Of a DNA stretch of 64,000 nucleotides, positions 13,185 through 28,100 are shown in pieces (positions within the stretch are counted from its first letter, which is position 1; each line of letters begins with the position of its first letter). The notes beneath the pieces were generated by a model, which was given only the letters and a program-made list of their open reading frames with translations, searched no databases and had not been told where the DNA came from. The DNA lies in NCBI GenBank assembly GCA_914767715.1, contig OU612068.1, positions 16,552,001 to 16,616,000 of the forward strand, in the 5' to 3' direction. This DNA is from Membranipora membranacea. Taxonomy: Eukaryota; Bryozoa; Gymnolaemata; Cheilostomatida; Membraniporidae. The translations under genes were made by a program, and so were the position numbers.

Positions 13185-16100
13185 TTAGCTGTATTTAGGA
13201 GCTAGTCTGTAGGGTTGTCTCTGACTGAGCATGTAGCTCTGTGGTTGTGGTGGTCCCTGGGCAGGAGGTGGCATAACTGGATATAACATGGGAGCACCTG
13301 TGGCGGGTGACACTTGACCACGTGGTCCTGACTGCATAGGCATTGCCTGTACTGGTAACTAAAAACAAAGAAATGAAATCATTCATATCAATTTTATTAC
13401 ATTTGTGTCATGAAAATATTGTTTACCAATCTCTTACTGCACTGCTCAACATCATGGTTTATCAATTGATTGAAGAGAATTATACATTTGAGGCTACCGT
13501 CTATGTGAGAATATGATAGAAAGATCTCTGATAGATTTACAACATCAAAGATCAGGTGTAGAAATTTCCAATGAAGTGAGCCTCTTTTAACTTTATACTG
13601 AGCCAGAACAACGAGTTAGAGGACTCCTTGGTTAGAATGACCAAGCTGTATGAATGTCCTATAACTCGGACAGCGGGAAGAGAAGTCTCAAATCAGCATT
13701 GCATGGCAAGATTTCTAGAAACTATAAAGAATCCCAAAAATGAAATTAATCATATGCTTTCATTTACATCAGGTTTGTACTCCAGCAAAATCGAATAGAT
13801 TTGTTGCATGAAGCATTAATTCTAAGAAGAATGATATTGCGTCTACCTTACATCACAACTTGCCAAACTGAATCTTAGCATTGATCACTTCTCGAGTGAA
13901 TGATCATGACATCATTATCAGGGTGAACACCCTGAAAAATCAGCTGAACACCCAGTGCAGGAAACATGATTACCTGGACGCATACAACATGATATATGAG
14001 AGAGCCTAACTACAGCAGAGAGTTTTGATTACAGCAATTATGTTTACTAATAAACACAACTAGCCAAGGCATGAGAGCTGAATGGTACATGGCATGTTTT
14101 GTTTAATATCAAATGAGGAATAGAAAAAGTTATCGAAGACCACATACACAATATGCACCATCACTTTTCTTAAATCGCCAAGTATGGAAGAGAAAACTAT
14201 ATTATCAGGTCAAATAATCTAGTTGATGCACATTATTGACAGCATAAACCCAGGCTGATCGATTCTTCAAATACTGGATGGTGATCCTTGAGTTAAATAA
14301 TGTGACAAGGAAGTTATAGTGATGCTTGTAAGCTGTAACTATCCAAAACTAGAAGGAAAGATAAACCCATCGATCTACAAGGTACTAGATCCCATACTAC
14401 AGCATATGACAAATCGAAATAAGACAAATATCTGACAAGACTACACAACTCCCAAAAGTTACCAGGATACATAATCATTATAATGATCTATTCTAACTTC
14501 ATACCAGAAAGACACCAGATCATTTTAAGGGTCCCGATGAAACATCTAGATTATAGATTGACACGTACAGCTCTCACAACGAGGAAAACATATATGGGAA
14601 ACCGACCACATAATCTTAGAGCTCCTCTACAAAACTACAATCTCGGCTTGGATCTGGCTGAAGATGAATCACAGCAGAATCTTGCAGTGTCACTAATTGG
14701 TTCCCAAAACAATATTTAGAGCACGGTTTGAGCCTTTAAAATAATATCTTTGGGCACAAATCTCTATTGCTGCCCTCATTTTTGCATTGTGATTGTGAAG
14801 TCAAAACATTCTGTAGCGTATATATGGCAGAAAGAAAGCACTTACTCCCTGGGTAACAACAAAGAGCACAGACTGATTTTTAAGGCCCAAACCAGTGTCA
14901 GTTAGCCACTACACCAATATATGAATGAGAGGATAGAAAGAGTTGGTCATTACCATGTTATTCGGTCATCATATTTTATATCAATGAACGCATAGTGATC
15001 ATTGTTTTAATTTCCATATCATCTGCAACGGAACATTTTTGTTAAACCAAAATGCTTGTGCGCTGAGGGTGAGTCAGGTTGTTTGACCTTTTGGCAAACA
15101 TTATGTCTTTTTCTCCCACAAATTTAGCATGATCCATATTTTAAAGTCCAATCATATTGGTCAAATTTTAATGATTGGTTTATTGGCCAGTTCTATAATA
15201 AACCCATTTTGAGCTGAAGGTTGGGCACACAATTCACATCCAATATATTGAGAGGTCAATACTGATTTTACCAAGAAGCCATTATAAGTCATGCATAACA
15301 GAAGGTAAACTCAAAGAGCAGCAAACAATAAGCTAATTTATATATATATATATATCGTTATGATATATACCAACACGCATATATAGGGTTTACAAACTTC
15401 TGGTTTTTTTAACACATCATAATTGTCTGTTATGTGGGGTTTCAGCACTTTACCTGACGTACCTGAGCTTGATACACAGGTCCAGCATTAGTCTGGACAG
15501 GCATATACTGTACGGGACCAGGCATGAGGTACTGTGTGGGGGGCATATCTCCTGAGGCACTCGAGTACGGAGGAGGGGCAGAGTTAGAGTGTGCCGCCTG
15601 TGGACCGCCACGCTGTAAAAGTCACAGTATGATATACATCATAAACTATACAGGGGAAAGATATCCTTGCTGTACAAGCCACACTATAAATGGATAAAAT
15701 TACGGTTTGATAACCAATCACACATCAAAATTTGATCGTCAACCTATTTTTTTATGAAAAATTTTACTGATATATCTGTCAATCCATTTACCAGAATGGC
15801 CATACCAGTACCATACCATACCAGAACATTCATCAAAATACAATATATTAAGCTTATTTGCCTGTCAATAGACGTCTGTTGTCAAGGCGACCACATTATT
15901 TACTAGGCGTGCATTCAGGCGAATGAAATAGCACTAAAAATTATTTTTAGCCAATAATAGAGGCGACCAAGTCTGATGAAAACAGCTTAACAACAGCGAT
16001 TCGAATAAACACATTAATCACAATTTTACCATGTTTGTTTTTGAGTAATGGCTGGTGACCTTTACTTCTTTGCTGCTGTCCTGTTATCATAACCTTGACG

Positions 16101-19100
16101 CCTAGAATTAAATCTGTTAGCCACTTGTTAGGCGTGCTATTATTAAGGGGTCCAAATTTAACTCAAGCAGGTTTTATCACGACCAGGTTTTATTGAGTGC
16201 CTCTCCTTCAATAAATGCCTATAAATCATTTATTGATTTATTATCTTGGACGTGTATTAACCAGCGAATAAGCTTATTATTTTAGTTTAGTAAAATAATT
16301 AAATTTTCAAACTCTGCTCCCCACCAGGAATAAAGACTGTTGAACACTGTGAGAACTGCATATATAATATTCATAATAAGTGGGAGTAAAATTTAGTGCA
16401 GCCAAATAGGTCACCGACTTTTAATATTGTCTGATTATTATAATGGCCATCAAGGGGCAATATTGAAGCGCATGTACAATGGAGTATGGGTCTGCAAACA
16501 GGAACATCGGTACAGTGGGGTAGGTCTCTATTGGCAGACATTCCCCAACAATTGATTCAAACCCTTGATGTGAGCGCAAAACCTACCTCACTACCACTTG
16601 CACTGCTTGGAGTTTGAGATGATCCTGATTTCTTGTCACCTCCACCCTCGTCTTTTGCTATCTGGGCGCATGTTTTCAAGTGACTAGGCCAGTGCTTTTG
16701 CTGACACGGATAGTCACAGTAGCTTGTGTTCCAACAGCAGTAGAATATCGCCTCCTTACCACACATTGCACACTGAAACAAAGGGAAACAGAAATTAACA
16801 TAACACATCTGTTAAGAACCTATGATATTGTATCAATGAAAGAGAAGAAAACTTTCAAATACCGTCAACCAATACATACATATATCTGAAGTGGGAATAT
16901 ATTATCAGCTTTAGCGATATACCATATATAAGACTTAATTAATATTGTGATATACTGATCTCAAAAACATCCTGTGAGAATCTCAGTGAAACAGGATTTC
17001 AGGTTAAGTACCCAACTCAAACTGCAAATTCACTAATAATTACTCCATGTGTGAGATGTTAGGGAAGTGGTCAGTGTCACTCCATCACCGATAGATGAAG
17101 ATTCCCAAACCTTTGCCCCTTTCAGGCACCTTTACCCCTTTCTGGTACCCTTGCAGTTGCTAGATAAGATAAATTTTCGTCCAGGATTATCTTACTTACC
17201 CATTGTTTCTTCTTCGTTTCCTCTATGATCTTTTTGAACTTGTGCTCTAACTGTTTACGAAGTCTCCATAGAGCCCTCTCCTTCTCTAGCTCTATAGACT
17301 TTCTCATCTCCATGGCGGCCAACTCTAAAAAATAACAAATCATGTGATATTGTGATCTGGAATCGCTCAATTATCTTATAACTGTGCTGAGAAAATCTGA
17401 AATTCAATGCCCACCATTCAAATTCATATTATATAAAAGATTGTCCAGTATCAAGCATTATTCATTGAACTAACATAATTTTCTTTCAACACTGAAAAAA
17501 GAACTGACAACTCCAAAGTTCCAGACAGTAATATCAAGATAGAATAACAAAATATTCAGTAAACGAGATACAAAATTCAACACCATAATGATTCATCTCC
17601 CCCCTAATCCTTTGTCATCACTGAGAAAAGTGCAGTCACTTTATTGGGAAACCAATTGGATATCTAGCAAATTTACTATCAACTCCCTCAAAAGTGTTTC
17701 TCCATGTGCTGTAGGACTGTAAGTTCTTCATGATGTACAAACCTGCGTTGTGTTTGACAGCTTCTATCTCACATTTATGCTTCCAGTTAAGTTTCTCGAC
17801 AAGCTCACTGCTGACTGGGGCATCACTGCTGCTTATATCTGTTACTGGCTCAGCTACAGTGACAGCAGCGGTGGTTTTTTCTTTTTCTTGCTGCTGAGCG
17901 CCAGCTGTCTCACTCGACACAGCGGGCGCTGACTTGGTTGACTTGTCTGTTTGTGAAGTGTCAGACTTTGAGGATGATTTGTTGGGTGACGATGACATGA
18001 CTCCGTTGACTAGAGGCGATGTTTTATTATTAATAGTGGTTTTGTCTGGTGAGGTAGTGTTACTGGTTTTAATGTCAGAGGTTGTTGTAGAGGATGAGGG
18101 TGTAGATTGTATTGTCACTTGACCAGTTAATGTTTGCTTTACTACATCCTTGATAGTTGATTCAAGTCCGTCTTTCATCAATTTCACCAGCTGTATACCA
18201 CAGAAATACATTGCAGTTACAGCCCCATAGAAATACCCGACACTATTACTGTAAGTCTGGGAAATCTGTGAATTCTGCATTGCTCAAAGATAACTAAATA
18301 AGACTTCAATCTCAGAATTGTAAAATAATAAAGGCAAAGTACTTGACAAAAAATCTTTTTTGGAATGTGAAAAAAAGTCTTTCAACTCAAGATTTTTGAA
18401 GAAAATAGAACAATACCAAGATGTTATAGCTTCAATTACCTGCATTGCTACAGCTGTTTCTTTATCAGAAAGAGAGTCTAATGCTACAGTTCTGAAAACA
18501 AAAAGAATGGAATTTTGAAGGACAATGTCAACAAGTTGTTAGGTAAGTTTGAACTAAACCAGCATAAGAAATAGCGATAGCGAAGCCAACATGTTAGGCC
18601 ATGGAACTGCAGTGGAAGGGTGACATTCTTTTTGTAGGTTAATTCAAGTCAATGCTATTGTCAGTTCTATTGACTTGAACCAACAAACATTGGTGAGTGG
18701 TTTGAGATGTCTCTCTGATTACTATCAAGAGTCAGCCTCTTAACTAAATGTGATTATTATATGCTTCATCAAGTATCAATGCAAACCAAGCCAATGAGCC
18801 TAGACAAGATTTTAGAAAAAGAATTTAAGAATATTTTCAAAGTGATGACTAACTGTTTATATCTGGCGTATCGTCTTCTCCTGACAAATTCTTCATACTC
18901 TGAATCATCACTAGAAGATGAGTCATCATCACTTCCCTCATCTGCTGAGGCCTCTCTTTTATCTCCCTCAGCCTGCACAACAATAATAATGATAATTTAA
19001 CATTTTCAAACAGCTCTTGGTTCAGTACGAGAAACAATGGCAGGGCGATATATGTCACGCTATCTGTTATCGGTCGTCTGTTGATGGGGTTCTAGGCGTA

Positions 19101-22100
19101 TACCTGAATATATACACATAAGACCGCTAGCTTATGATGAGTCAATAGTTTCACAAACTCATAATGGACTGATTATAATACAAGTGACAGTTTGTAATCT
19201 TTAGAAGCATTTGAGAAAAACTGCCTAAGTTGTTGTGTGGTCATCTGGTCAAGTGTTGGTCCCCAAAATGCCACTGCTCTATGGGACTTTATATCATCCG
19301 GGATCAACTCAAAGACGTAATGGCTCATTGAAAGAATGAATTACCTAGATATCGTATTTTAGTGATTTAATAGCCAGAATTTGGCGAATGTCACTCATTA
19401 CATAGATCACTGATAAAAAGTCCTCAAAGACCAGATGCCTAGGTTGACAGATATGAAACTCAATTCATGGTCACATAATTAGTGGGCAAAGCATTAAAAC
19501 ATATGTTAGTCAGAATGAACATTACACGTCCTGACCTTTGGGTCAATCTTTTCTTTACATGAGTCGATAGTCTTTTTCAGTTTTTGACTGTACTGCTCAT
19601 CATTGAATTTAATCACTGGAGCAGGTTTATCACTGCGATCGTCACTAGTGGAGGGTATACTTGTATCCATAGCCTCCTCTGATGGTCTCTCTGCTGTTAC
19701 AGTCGCTGTTATTACAGCCGCTGCAGGCGCTGTCTCATGGATGGGTTCTTTGTCGGCTTCTTTAGGCTTTGATTCAATGCTAATAATAATAATAATAAAG
19801 TTTATTTGTGAAACGCTTAATAAAATTGCAGAGCAAAAATTTTTAAGCGTTATTACATTAAAACCAATAAAATAAAGGTGAAATAAAATGGATAAAATAT
19901 GCTACAATCCAAAGACCCAAAAACATTAGAGAATGATTAGGTTCGAACTTGTCTCAACCAGTAGTGATAAGTGAATATTCAAGTGTGAAGCATATTTAGT
20001 ATATCTTTTCTTTGACTCTCCAGTTGCATTTACAATGTTCCGATAACAAATCAACACTTGCTCAAAAGAGCTGACTGTATTAATATCAAGTTTTGATAAA
20101 CTTTATGTTTGTTAATATACCCTAAAGGTGTAAATTGGTCACAGGAGAAAAAGGTTGCCATTTCTGGTCTTTGCGGCTAGTTTACAATTACACAACCTAA
20201 TAACTTCATATAACCACCACATTAACTAGTGAAAATTGGTGCTAGCCAAAATAAAGTCACCCCATCTAGCTAATATTTACTTCTCTAGGGTAGACCTACC
20301 GCTGAATTCCACTTACTTTGATGTTGCCATAGTTTCAGTTTGACCATCTCCAGCAGAGTTAGATTGGAGAGAATCTTCTATCTTACTGACTAAAGCGTTA
20401 GTTTTGGGTTGTCTGATATGATCATCTTTCATTACTGAGAATTCCGTATCTGCTGCCTTAGCCAATAACTCATCGCTGACAGTAAATACACCTGTAAATA
20501 TAAGATCGTACATGATAAGTACCAACAAACATGAGATCATACATATTTACTCCCAACAAATATGTTCCTTGTTTCTATTATATGAAATCTGCAGAAATTT
20601 ATTATTATAACTTGGGTTCCTCTTTTGTGGATACCATCTTTTTCAGTTAATCAAAACTTTTTTCTGCATCTTTGAAATGAACCCAAATCATACTTTGTCT
20701 ATGAGTGAATCATCTAATCCGTTATTAGCATAATCTCAAAAGTTATAGCTGGATCAGCTAGATAGTTGTTGCACTAGCTAGTTGCAGCTAGTGCAGCTAA
20801 ATCAAAGCTTTCATGACAAGTGAAAAAGCCATCTATAGCAAAAATTTGTCCAATGTCAATATGAAAAGCTGAATACAGCGAATACAGACAGTTCTGATAT
20901 TTCTCCACATTGTTTCAGCACAGCAGAAAATTTCCAATAAACTTTAACATATTATCAACTTCGTTGGCATAAGAGATGCAATGCAATCTCTCAAGGATGC
21001 ATACAGAGAATAACACATGTTTCACAGTATTGTGTGTTTGTTTTGGATAAGACCGGATTCCAAACAATCTACTAATACAAGACATCCTAAGATGTGCCAA
21101 CACTGGTACAAGGATCTATCAGGGAGATGTTGAATGGATTGATAAAAGAAATTGATCAAAAGTTAAAGTTGCAAATGTTATGTTGTGTAGAGATCCCACA
21201 TTTATGCATTTTTAACAAAACTCTGTGAAGTTTACCTGGTTTCTCAGGTTCTTTCTTTATAACAGGTTTCTCCTCCTCCTCCTTCACAGACTGGGCAGCT
21301 TCATCAATAGTTGTCTCTGGCATCTCATTCTTTAGTTCTGGTGTTTGAGCTGCGCTGCCGTTTACTTTAACTGTCTCAATTGCTGAAAGTTTAAAAAAAA
21401 ATGTTTGAAGAAAAAACAGAAACTAATGGGTGATACCTAGATCAAGCATGATCCAATTTGCCTGCATATAGGTTTTGAGCCGGCGACAAAAGGAGGCGGC
21501 CCACCAGTAGAATGGGAAACACCGGACTGCAGTCAAATCGAACCAAACTTGATCTAGGTGATACCTATATAATAGTATTTGTAGTATTTTAAGAGCCTTC
21601 ACTTCAATTGAGGTCATCAGACTTAGATGACCATTTCTTTAAAAATAGTGGTCAATTTCCTAACAGTAATTTTGGTGGCGCAGACAATCAAGAGACTGAG
21701 ATACTGGACAATGGTTGTAACAGGGAGTTCCCACCCTCTCTGATTGCAACATGTATTCAGAGTACCAGATAAAGGGCTAATAATCGTAATAATGGAAGAT
21801 AGTTACATACACAGAACTACTGAGATACCACCACTAGTCAGACACAGAAATACTGCGAAGGACAAACAAATCACATGACTTTACACAGGTCAGATTAGAA
21901 AAGTTGAAGCGATACCGCAACGTTGACCTAATGAGCTCAGTCTAAAATCTATCAACAACCAATTTTGTCTCGTAATAAAAGCAAAATCCTTAGTCTAACA
22001 GTCGAAAGGTTTTTCAGTTTTTTTGTGAGCTCAAAAGGTAAAACAATATGATCTTGAACAAGACAACACACACGTTACCTGCAAGCAGAGGCGTGTCTAG

Positions 22101-25100
22101 CATGCACTATGTAGCATGCAAAAATATATCTTGCCCACAGTGATGATATTGAAAAATCTGTTGAAGAAAGTAATACTTGCCAGAATCAGCTTCTGCCAAG
22201 TACGACTTTTTTCAACTTCCTTTTTATCTTACTATTGGAACTTGGCATCACTGTGTGCAAGGCTACATAGAATTAATATACTATGCATATTAAGTCTATG
22301 CAAGGCTATCTACCTTTCAAACCAGGTAAATACCATCGTCGCTAACCTTTATTGGAGGCACCAGAAAGCTTGCTGAAAGCCATAGAAAGGTGTTTTTGCA
22401 GAGAGCGGTATTTACCAGGTTCTTCTGAAGGAGTGTTCTCGCTGGTGGCTGGTTTCTTGTTCACTGGTGCCTCATTACTATTCGCCTCCGCTAGTTTTCT
22501 CTTTTTGGTCTCCAGTGCTGCGGCAGCGGGAGATAACATACCAAAGTCTGCCTTGTATGGCTCTTTGATTGATGCATATGTGAATGTTCCATATTTTGCT
22601 CTGAGTGGATGAAAAAAGATATAATGCTTAGCCACCAGCCAAACAATGGCAGATTGAGAGTTGCCTCTAAAATTTATATTACAGGCATATGGGACAAAAT
22701 TTTGAACAGATCATCCGACAAAGAGTAACCATGCCAATTAAGTTGATTTAAAAAAAAAAACCCAGTAAACCATGGAAAAATACATCCACACAATAAAAGC
22801 CATGTCAAAATATCCATACTACCCTATATGAGCATTCACATGATGAAAATTTAACCATTTCAGACAGAGTTGATATAGTGAAAGTTATGGCGAGCTTACA
22901 TTTATAGACTACCACCCTAACCTAGTAAAAAGTAGTGTCAGCTAACACTAACACACCCAATATAAATAACTTTTTCCTTCTCTCTAATGTATCACCATCA
23001 CGAGGATCGGTGGATACCATTGTTGACAAAAAAACAGTTTGTACTTACTTGTGTTTGGAGACATATTTCTCGAGCTCAGCCATAGCTTCATCAAACCCTG
23101 ACCCTTTCTTATTCTTCACTGGAGCCGGTGGTTCAGCCGATAACATGAATACTTGATTGGTCGGCACCCAAGCCCTGCAAGAGATTTTCATGAAAATAAT
23201 TGTTTTACATTTATAAAGAAAATTTCTTGAGAGTCACAACAAAATTTGAAAATGACTTTTTTCGATGTTCTTGTACAAACTCCCAATACATTCTTTAGTC
23301 AATAGTAATGTATTGAACAGAGAACTGTCATGTATCGGTATAGCTAACAGTCCTGTGTCCTTGGATAGTGCGTTTGGATGAAGGTCTGTTCAAGTTTATC
23401 ATGTGAGTACTTCACACAAAATGAGATGTAAGGATGGCATTGATTTGTAATACCATCATAAGTGAGTGAACCAGAAAATAAACATACTTGTCATGAGCGC
23501 CAAAGAATCTACAATCCACTTGACCGTCTACTTCTCGCAGTGCTTTAGCCGGCCAGAACGGGTAACCTTTCAACTTCGCCCACACCAAAGGGTGACTGTA
23601 ACGCTACAACAGAACAGAATGCATGGGAGTGACGTAACATCTTACATAAAACCTTTGCAATTATCCAGTAATATGTTACAATGTTAAGCCACCATGAGGA
23701 GCAAAATAATAACAACCATGACTAGACAAATTTTTGCGATTTGCTTTTTAATAAAAAAAACATAAGGTACACAAGAATATTTTTGTGATATGATGTTGCA
23801 CTGTCATATTGCTGTAATAACCAAGAGATAATCCTTCCTGACCCATACTATACTGTTACTGAGTAGAGGCCTAGGAGACTTAGATGCATCTATTCCAATG
23901 CCAACCTCTAGTATGGTTCTGAGCTGATGTTCCAGTAGCATGGCCTTAGAGAGTACTTACATTATAATACACTTTATATGACTTACACATGGTTTACAGA
24001 ACCAGCTGTTCTCTTGTGTGCAGGAGGCGAGGAAACAGTCTGGACATGTCTCAATCTCCATCATCTGATTCCTACACACCTTGAGTACCGTCTTAGCTGT
24101 CATTGTGTACTTGTTGTGCACTGCAGATAGAAAAATAAATAGATGAACAAAACACCTCCACTTTCTGATGGTGTCCACTCGGAAACACAATTTCCGAAAT
24201 CAATGGCATATGTCAAATGTTATCATTCTTCTATTCAGCTTGCCTGATAAAGTCATAAACACATTAATACACTTATTTATATGTTTATTGATAAAACAGA
24301 CGTTAATACTGTTTGACATCTTTCTTCCATCATGTCTTAAAACTCTAGTCTAAAAGTCAGCAGCTCACACACTTACTGCCATTATAGAGTATACTGTTAT
24401 GCAGAATCCACTTAGCGTCAGCGAGGAATGCTTCTGTGCTGCCGTAGACTTTCTTTTTAACATTCTTATCAAGAGTGGACATATCCATGGGATGCACTAT
24501 GATGTTATGGTATTCTGGTTCCATTGCAGGGTCGACTGGCACTTGAAATACTTCGCTCTGCAAAAATGATACAACTCAAAAGTTATCAAAAAATGACAAA
24601 CATGATTAAAGGTTGATTAAAATCGGATGTCATATCATTCGCCCATCCCGAGGCATGGGCAGCGAAATATTAGTGCCTTAATGGCGAGGCTGCAATATCT
24701 GCGCCAATTTGCTCTCAGTTTGCAGGCAGGTCAGAGCACACCTGGGGGCCAACCAATCCCCAGTAGAAGATGGACTGCAGTGGGAATCGAACCCACGACC
24801 TTCAACACTTGCGTGTTGAAGTCCTGTTGAAGTTCAGCGCTCTAACCAACTGAGCCACCTCCTACTCCTGCATGTAACAATTTCACAACCTCAATTCATA
24901 TGTCAATATTTGTTTAAAAGCAACATTTTTTTTCTCCAACTCTTAACTTTTTGAAAGCAAATAAGAGTTTCATATTTCACCATTAGGTCAATGTAGACAG
25001 TTTGTATACATGGCTGCTCACATGTACTCAATGTTTAATGAGGATGTGAAAGTTCCAATGATTGATTACATTTAATTGTCAGTCTGAATTGTTCAACTCT

Positions 25101-28100
25101 AAAAATCCACCCATCACATTGTAAATCGTACATGTAGGTAGGAGGATTATCAACAGAAAATAAATAAGTCCTGTTATGTCCTATGCCAAGAGGAAGAGTT
25201 TCCTCCTTAGCAGTGAGTCCGGTAGTAGCCCAGTTAAAGATACAACTTTACGACTAACAGCCCAAAAGGTTGCCCAGCGGTATCAAAGCGCTAAACTATT
25301 TTCCCATGGTAATACAGTTACACAACACCTGATAACATAGATGAGCGTTGATAAGCGTTACAGCGGCATATGATGTAAAACACTTCCTACTCGAGGGATT
25401 TTTTAACATCCCTCGAGTTTTAGTCCATAATCGCTTTTATAAATGGTACAATAGCTGTAATAACTGATCATGTTTTGTATGTTCAGTGGCATGTTCTGCC
25501 GTCTAGTATGACACCATTGTCATGGCCCAGTCGTGCATATGGGTAGACCCTTTCTTCTCTAAGTCTTGTTTTGTCATGACAGATGCGCTATGCACACTAT
25601 TTCTTACGCACATCAACTCTCTTCTTTGCCACCATTCAATGTAATAGTGTATAAATAGACATTGAAATCAACTTTAGTTTTGCCATTTCCCTTGTCCAAA
25701 AGTACAGCCAGTTTACAGGCTAGTCTTTCTAAGCTCACTGCTTACATTTGGCACTTTCATCCTCTCCAGAGCATACTGTAGGCAGGTTATCAGGTGATCC
25801 ATACTTAGACTAGCCAGAGCTTTTGGTTTGGTGTCTTCGCATTCAGATCGCATCACTTTCTGCAAAAAAAAAACACATTCAAAAAGAGTGAAAACAAATA
25901 ATTGATCCCCTGCAATAAGTTTTCATCCTGTAACATTCCTAATAAGGTTTTATTAAGTTTCCTACTTATTTTATATCCTGTCTTTTATTTTTAGTTCATC
26001 ATCTTAGCAGTGTTACCATAAAGAGTCTATCACCTGCCACACCTTATACTGTCATAAACATAAATCCTCTAGGAATAAGTTAACATATATTGTATATAAC
26101 AGTATATTGTGTGAAGACTTAGAGATGAGTGGGCAGCCTTTTAAAACCACGGTCTCCTTGGAAACACTGAAGTTCTCTAGGTTATAAAAAGCAATGTTAC
26201 CGCATATTAGCCTACTCAATGAACCATTAATCATTCCATGGAACCTAGTCCCCCAACAGATATAGCTAATTGACTAGTTTCCATCCTTGATTGGTAGAGC
26301 TAGCGAGTTCAGGTGCTCTATTAATCACAGGAGGCAGGCACTTTTGAATCAATAAAACATAATCTGTCATGTGTCCAGTTTTGATCAAAGAATTTAGAAA
26401 ATTAATAATCAATGTATTGTAACGATTCATGATTAGTCTAACTTTGTACCAATCGTAAAAGCAGGTGTGGCACTGTCTGTCTAAACTGTCACCGATTTGT
26501 CCACTAGCCAACTTCAGCAGCGTGTTCAATGTATCCAATCAAAAGCTGATAATGATGTTTCAGGTAATGTTTCCCAAAAAGGTCCAAGTTTGCCCCAGTA
26601 GCTTTGCAAAGCTATCATAGGTGGTTTTACAAAGCTGTCAGAGGTAGCTGTACAAAAATACAGCTGTCATTTGGTGAGAGATTGCCTGGGGAGGGAGGCT
26701 TTTCCCACCTACAGCGACAGCATCCATCTTCAAGTTATCATTTCCCAATACTTGTTTCGCCAGGAACTCCAAACTTAAGACTAAGCCTAGCATCTGTACC
26801 AAGACCATCAATAGGCATCACCTAAATATTAACACTAACCTCACATTCAACACAAGTCCAGTCCTCCTTGAGACCTCCCGGTAGGCCGAGACACTTCATG
26901 TGATAAACACGTGGGCAGAGCTGACACGGAACAACTATACCATCCTTCCGACATATCCAGCAGTATGTGTCTGAGTCCTGCAAATAAGAGACCGTAAGAA
27001 AGCTGTTACGGGAATGCCCTACATTGAGATGGTTGTCCGAGTAAAATAAAAAGTCTCGTCATATTGCATATATTCAGCGATTTCCGAGGGGGTACTTTAA
27101 CATCACTTGGCAACCATCTGTTGGTTACAAGAACATGATTCGCTGTTCAAGTAGACAGTAAATCATACATTTATACATGATATGAGCGAGCAGCGAGATC
27201 CTGCAATATCATATAATGCTCTCAAAGTCTATTACAAGCAATAAATTGTTAATTAGTAGCAGGCAGCACCCATTATCATGTTCTAGTAATAGAAAGAAGG
27301 GATCTACTGTGCTCTATTGATCGCAGGCAGTCATCGACTTGCCAGTATAAAGGGCTGAAAGGCGCTGCTTACCAGCAGAAAATAATATGCCATGATATAT
27401 GGCTGCCATAGTTCCATTTTATCACAAAATAAGGATATCTTATTCTTTGATTTATCAGTTGAGGGCAAAACCGACATAGAAATAGTGGACCATCTGACTT
27501 AGGTTAGATGTTTCAAGTGAAGACCCATTCAGGGGAGCCATCAGGTGGCGGCAACAGTCTGGTTGGCTCAGCCTTAACCTCACCCAACCTTACTCCTTGT
27601 ATGAGGGAAACGGCCACTCACCTCATCAGTGTTTAGTTTGTTAGAAGACCTGGTGTTTCTTCTTGGTGGTGTTGGAGTAGCTACCACACCAATACCCATT
27701 TTTCTTTTGATTGTGAGTGGTGGAACTGTAGGTGTATTTTCTGTGGATACTACTGGTTGGTCAATAATCGGAGATGGCTCCTGTGTTGGTGTACCTGTGC
27801 GACTTTGACTTTTACCCACGCTGGATCTGCTGTTTGCTGGGGAAAGTGATCTATCTGCAAAGCATAAGAAAAAGAATTCGTAAACCTAAATTGCAAATTT
27901 TCTCATTCTTTGCAAGGAAAAATTGGCTCGTCACCAGTAATACAAGACAAGAAAAGACATATCCCGATTCAAATTAATGGCCATACAACAGGAACATTGC
28001 TTAGAAAACAATGCAAGTTTCCATCAATCAACAATCAAGGTTGGTTCAATTTGAAAAGACCCTAATGTTGGCAAGCATTGTTCATCAATACGTCTTTTGA

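Noticed and set aside
24775-24866. Functional tRNA gene on the minus strand
   Set aside because: A and B boxes are good, but there is an inserted stem, no matching 7-bp acceptor stem and an appended body; a SINE explains it better.
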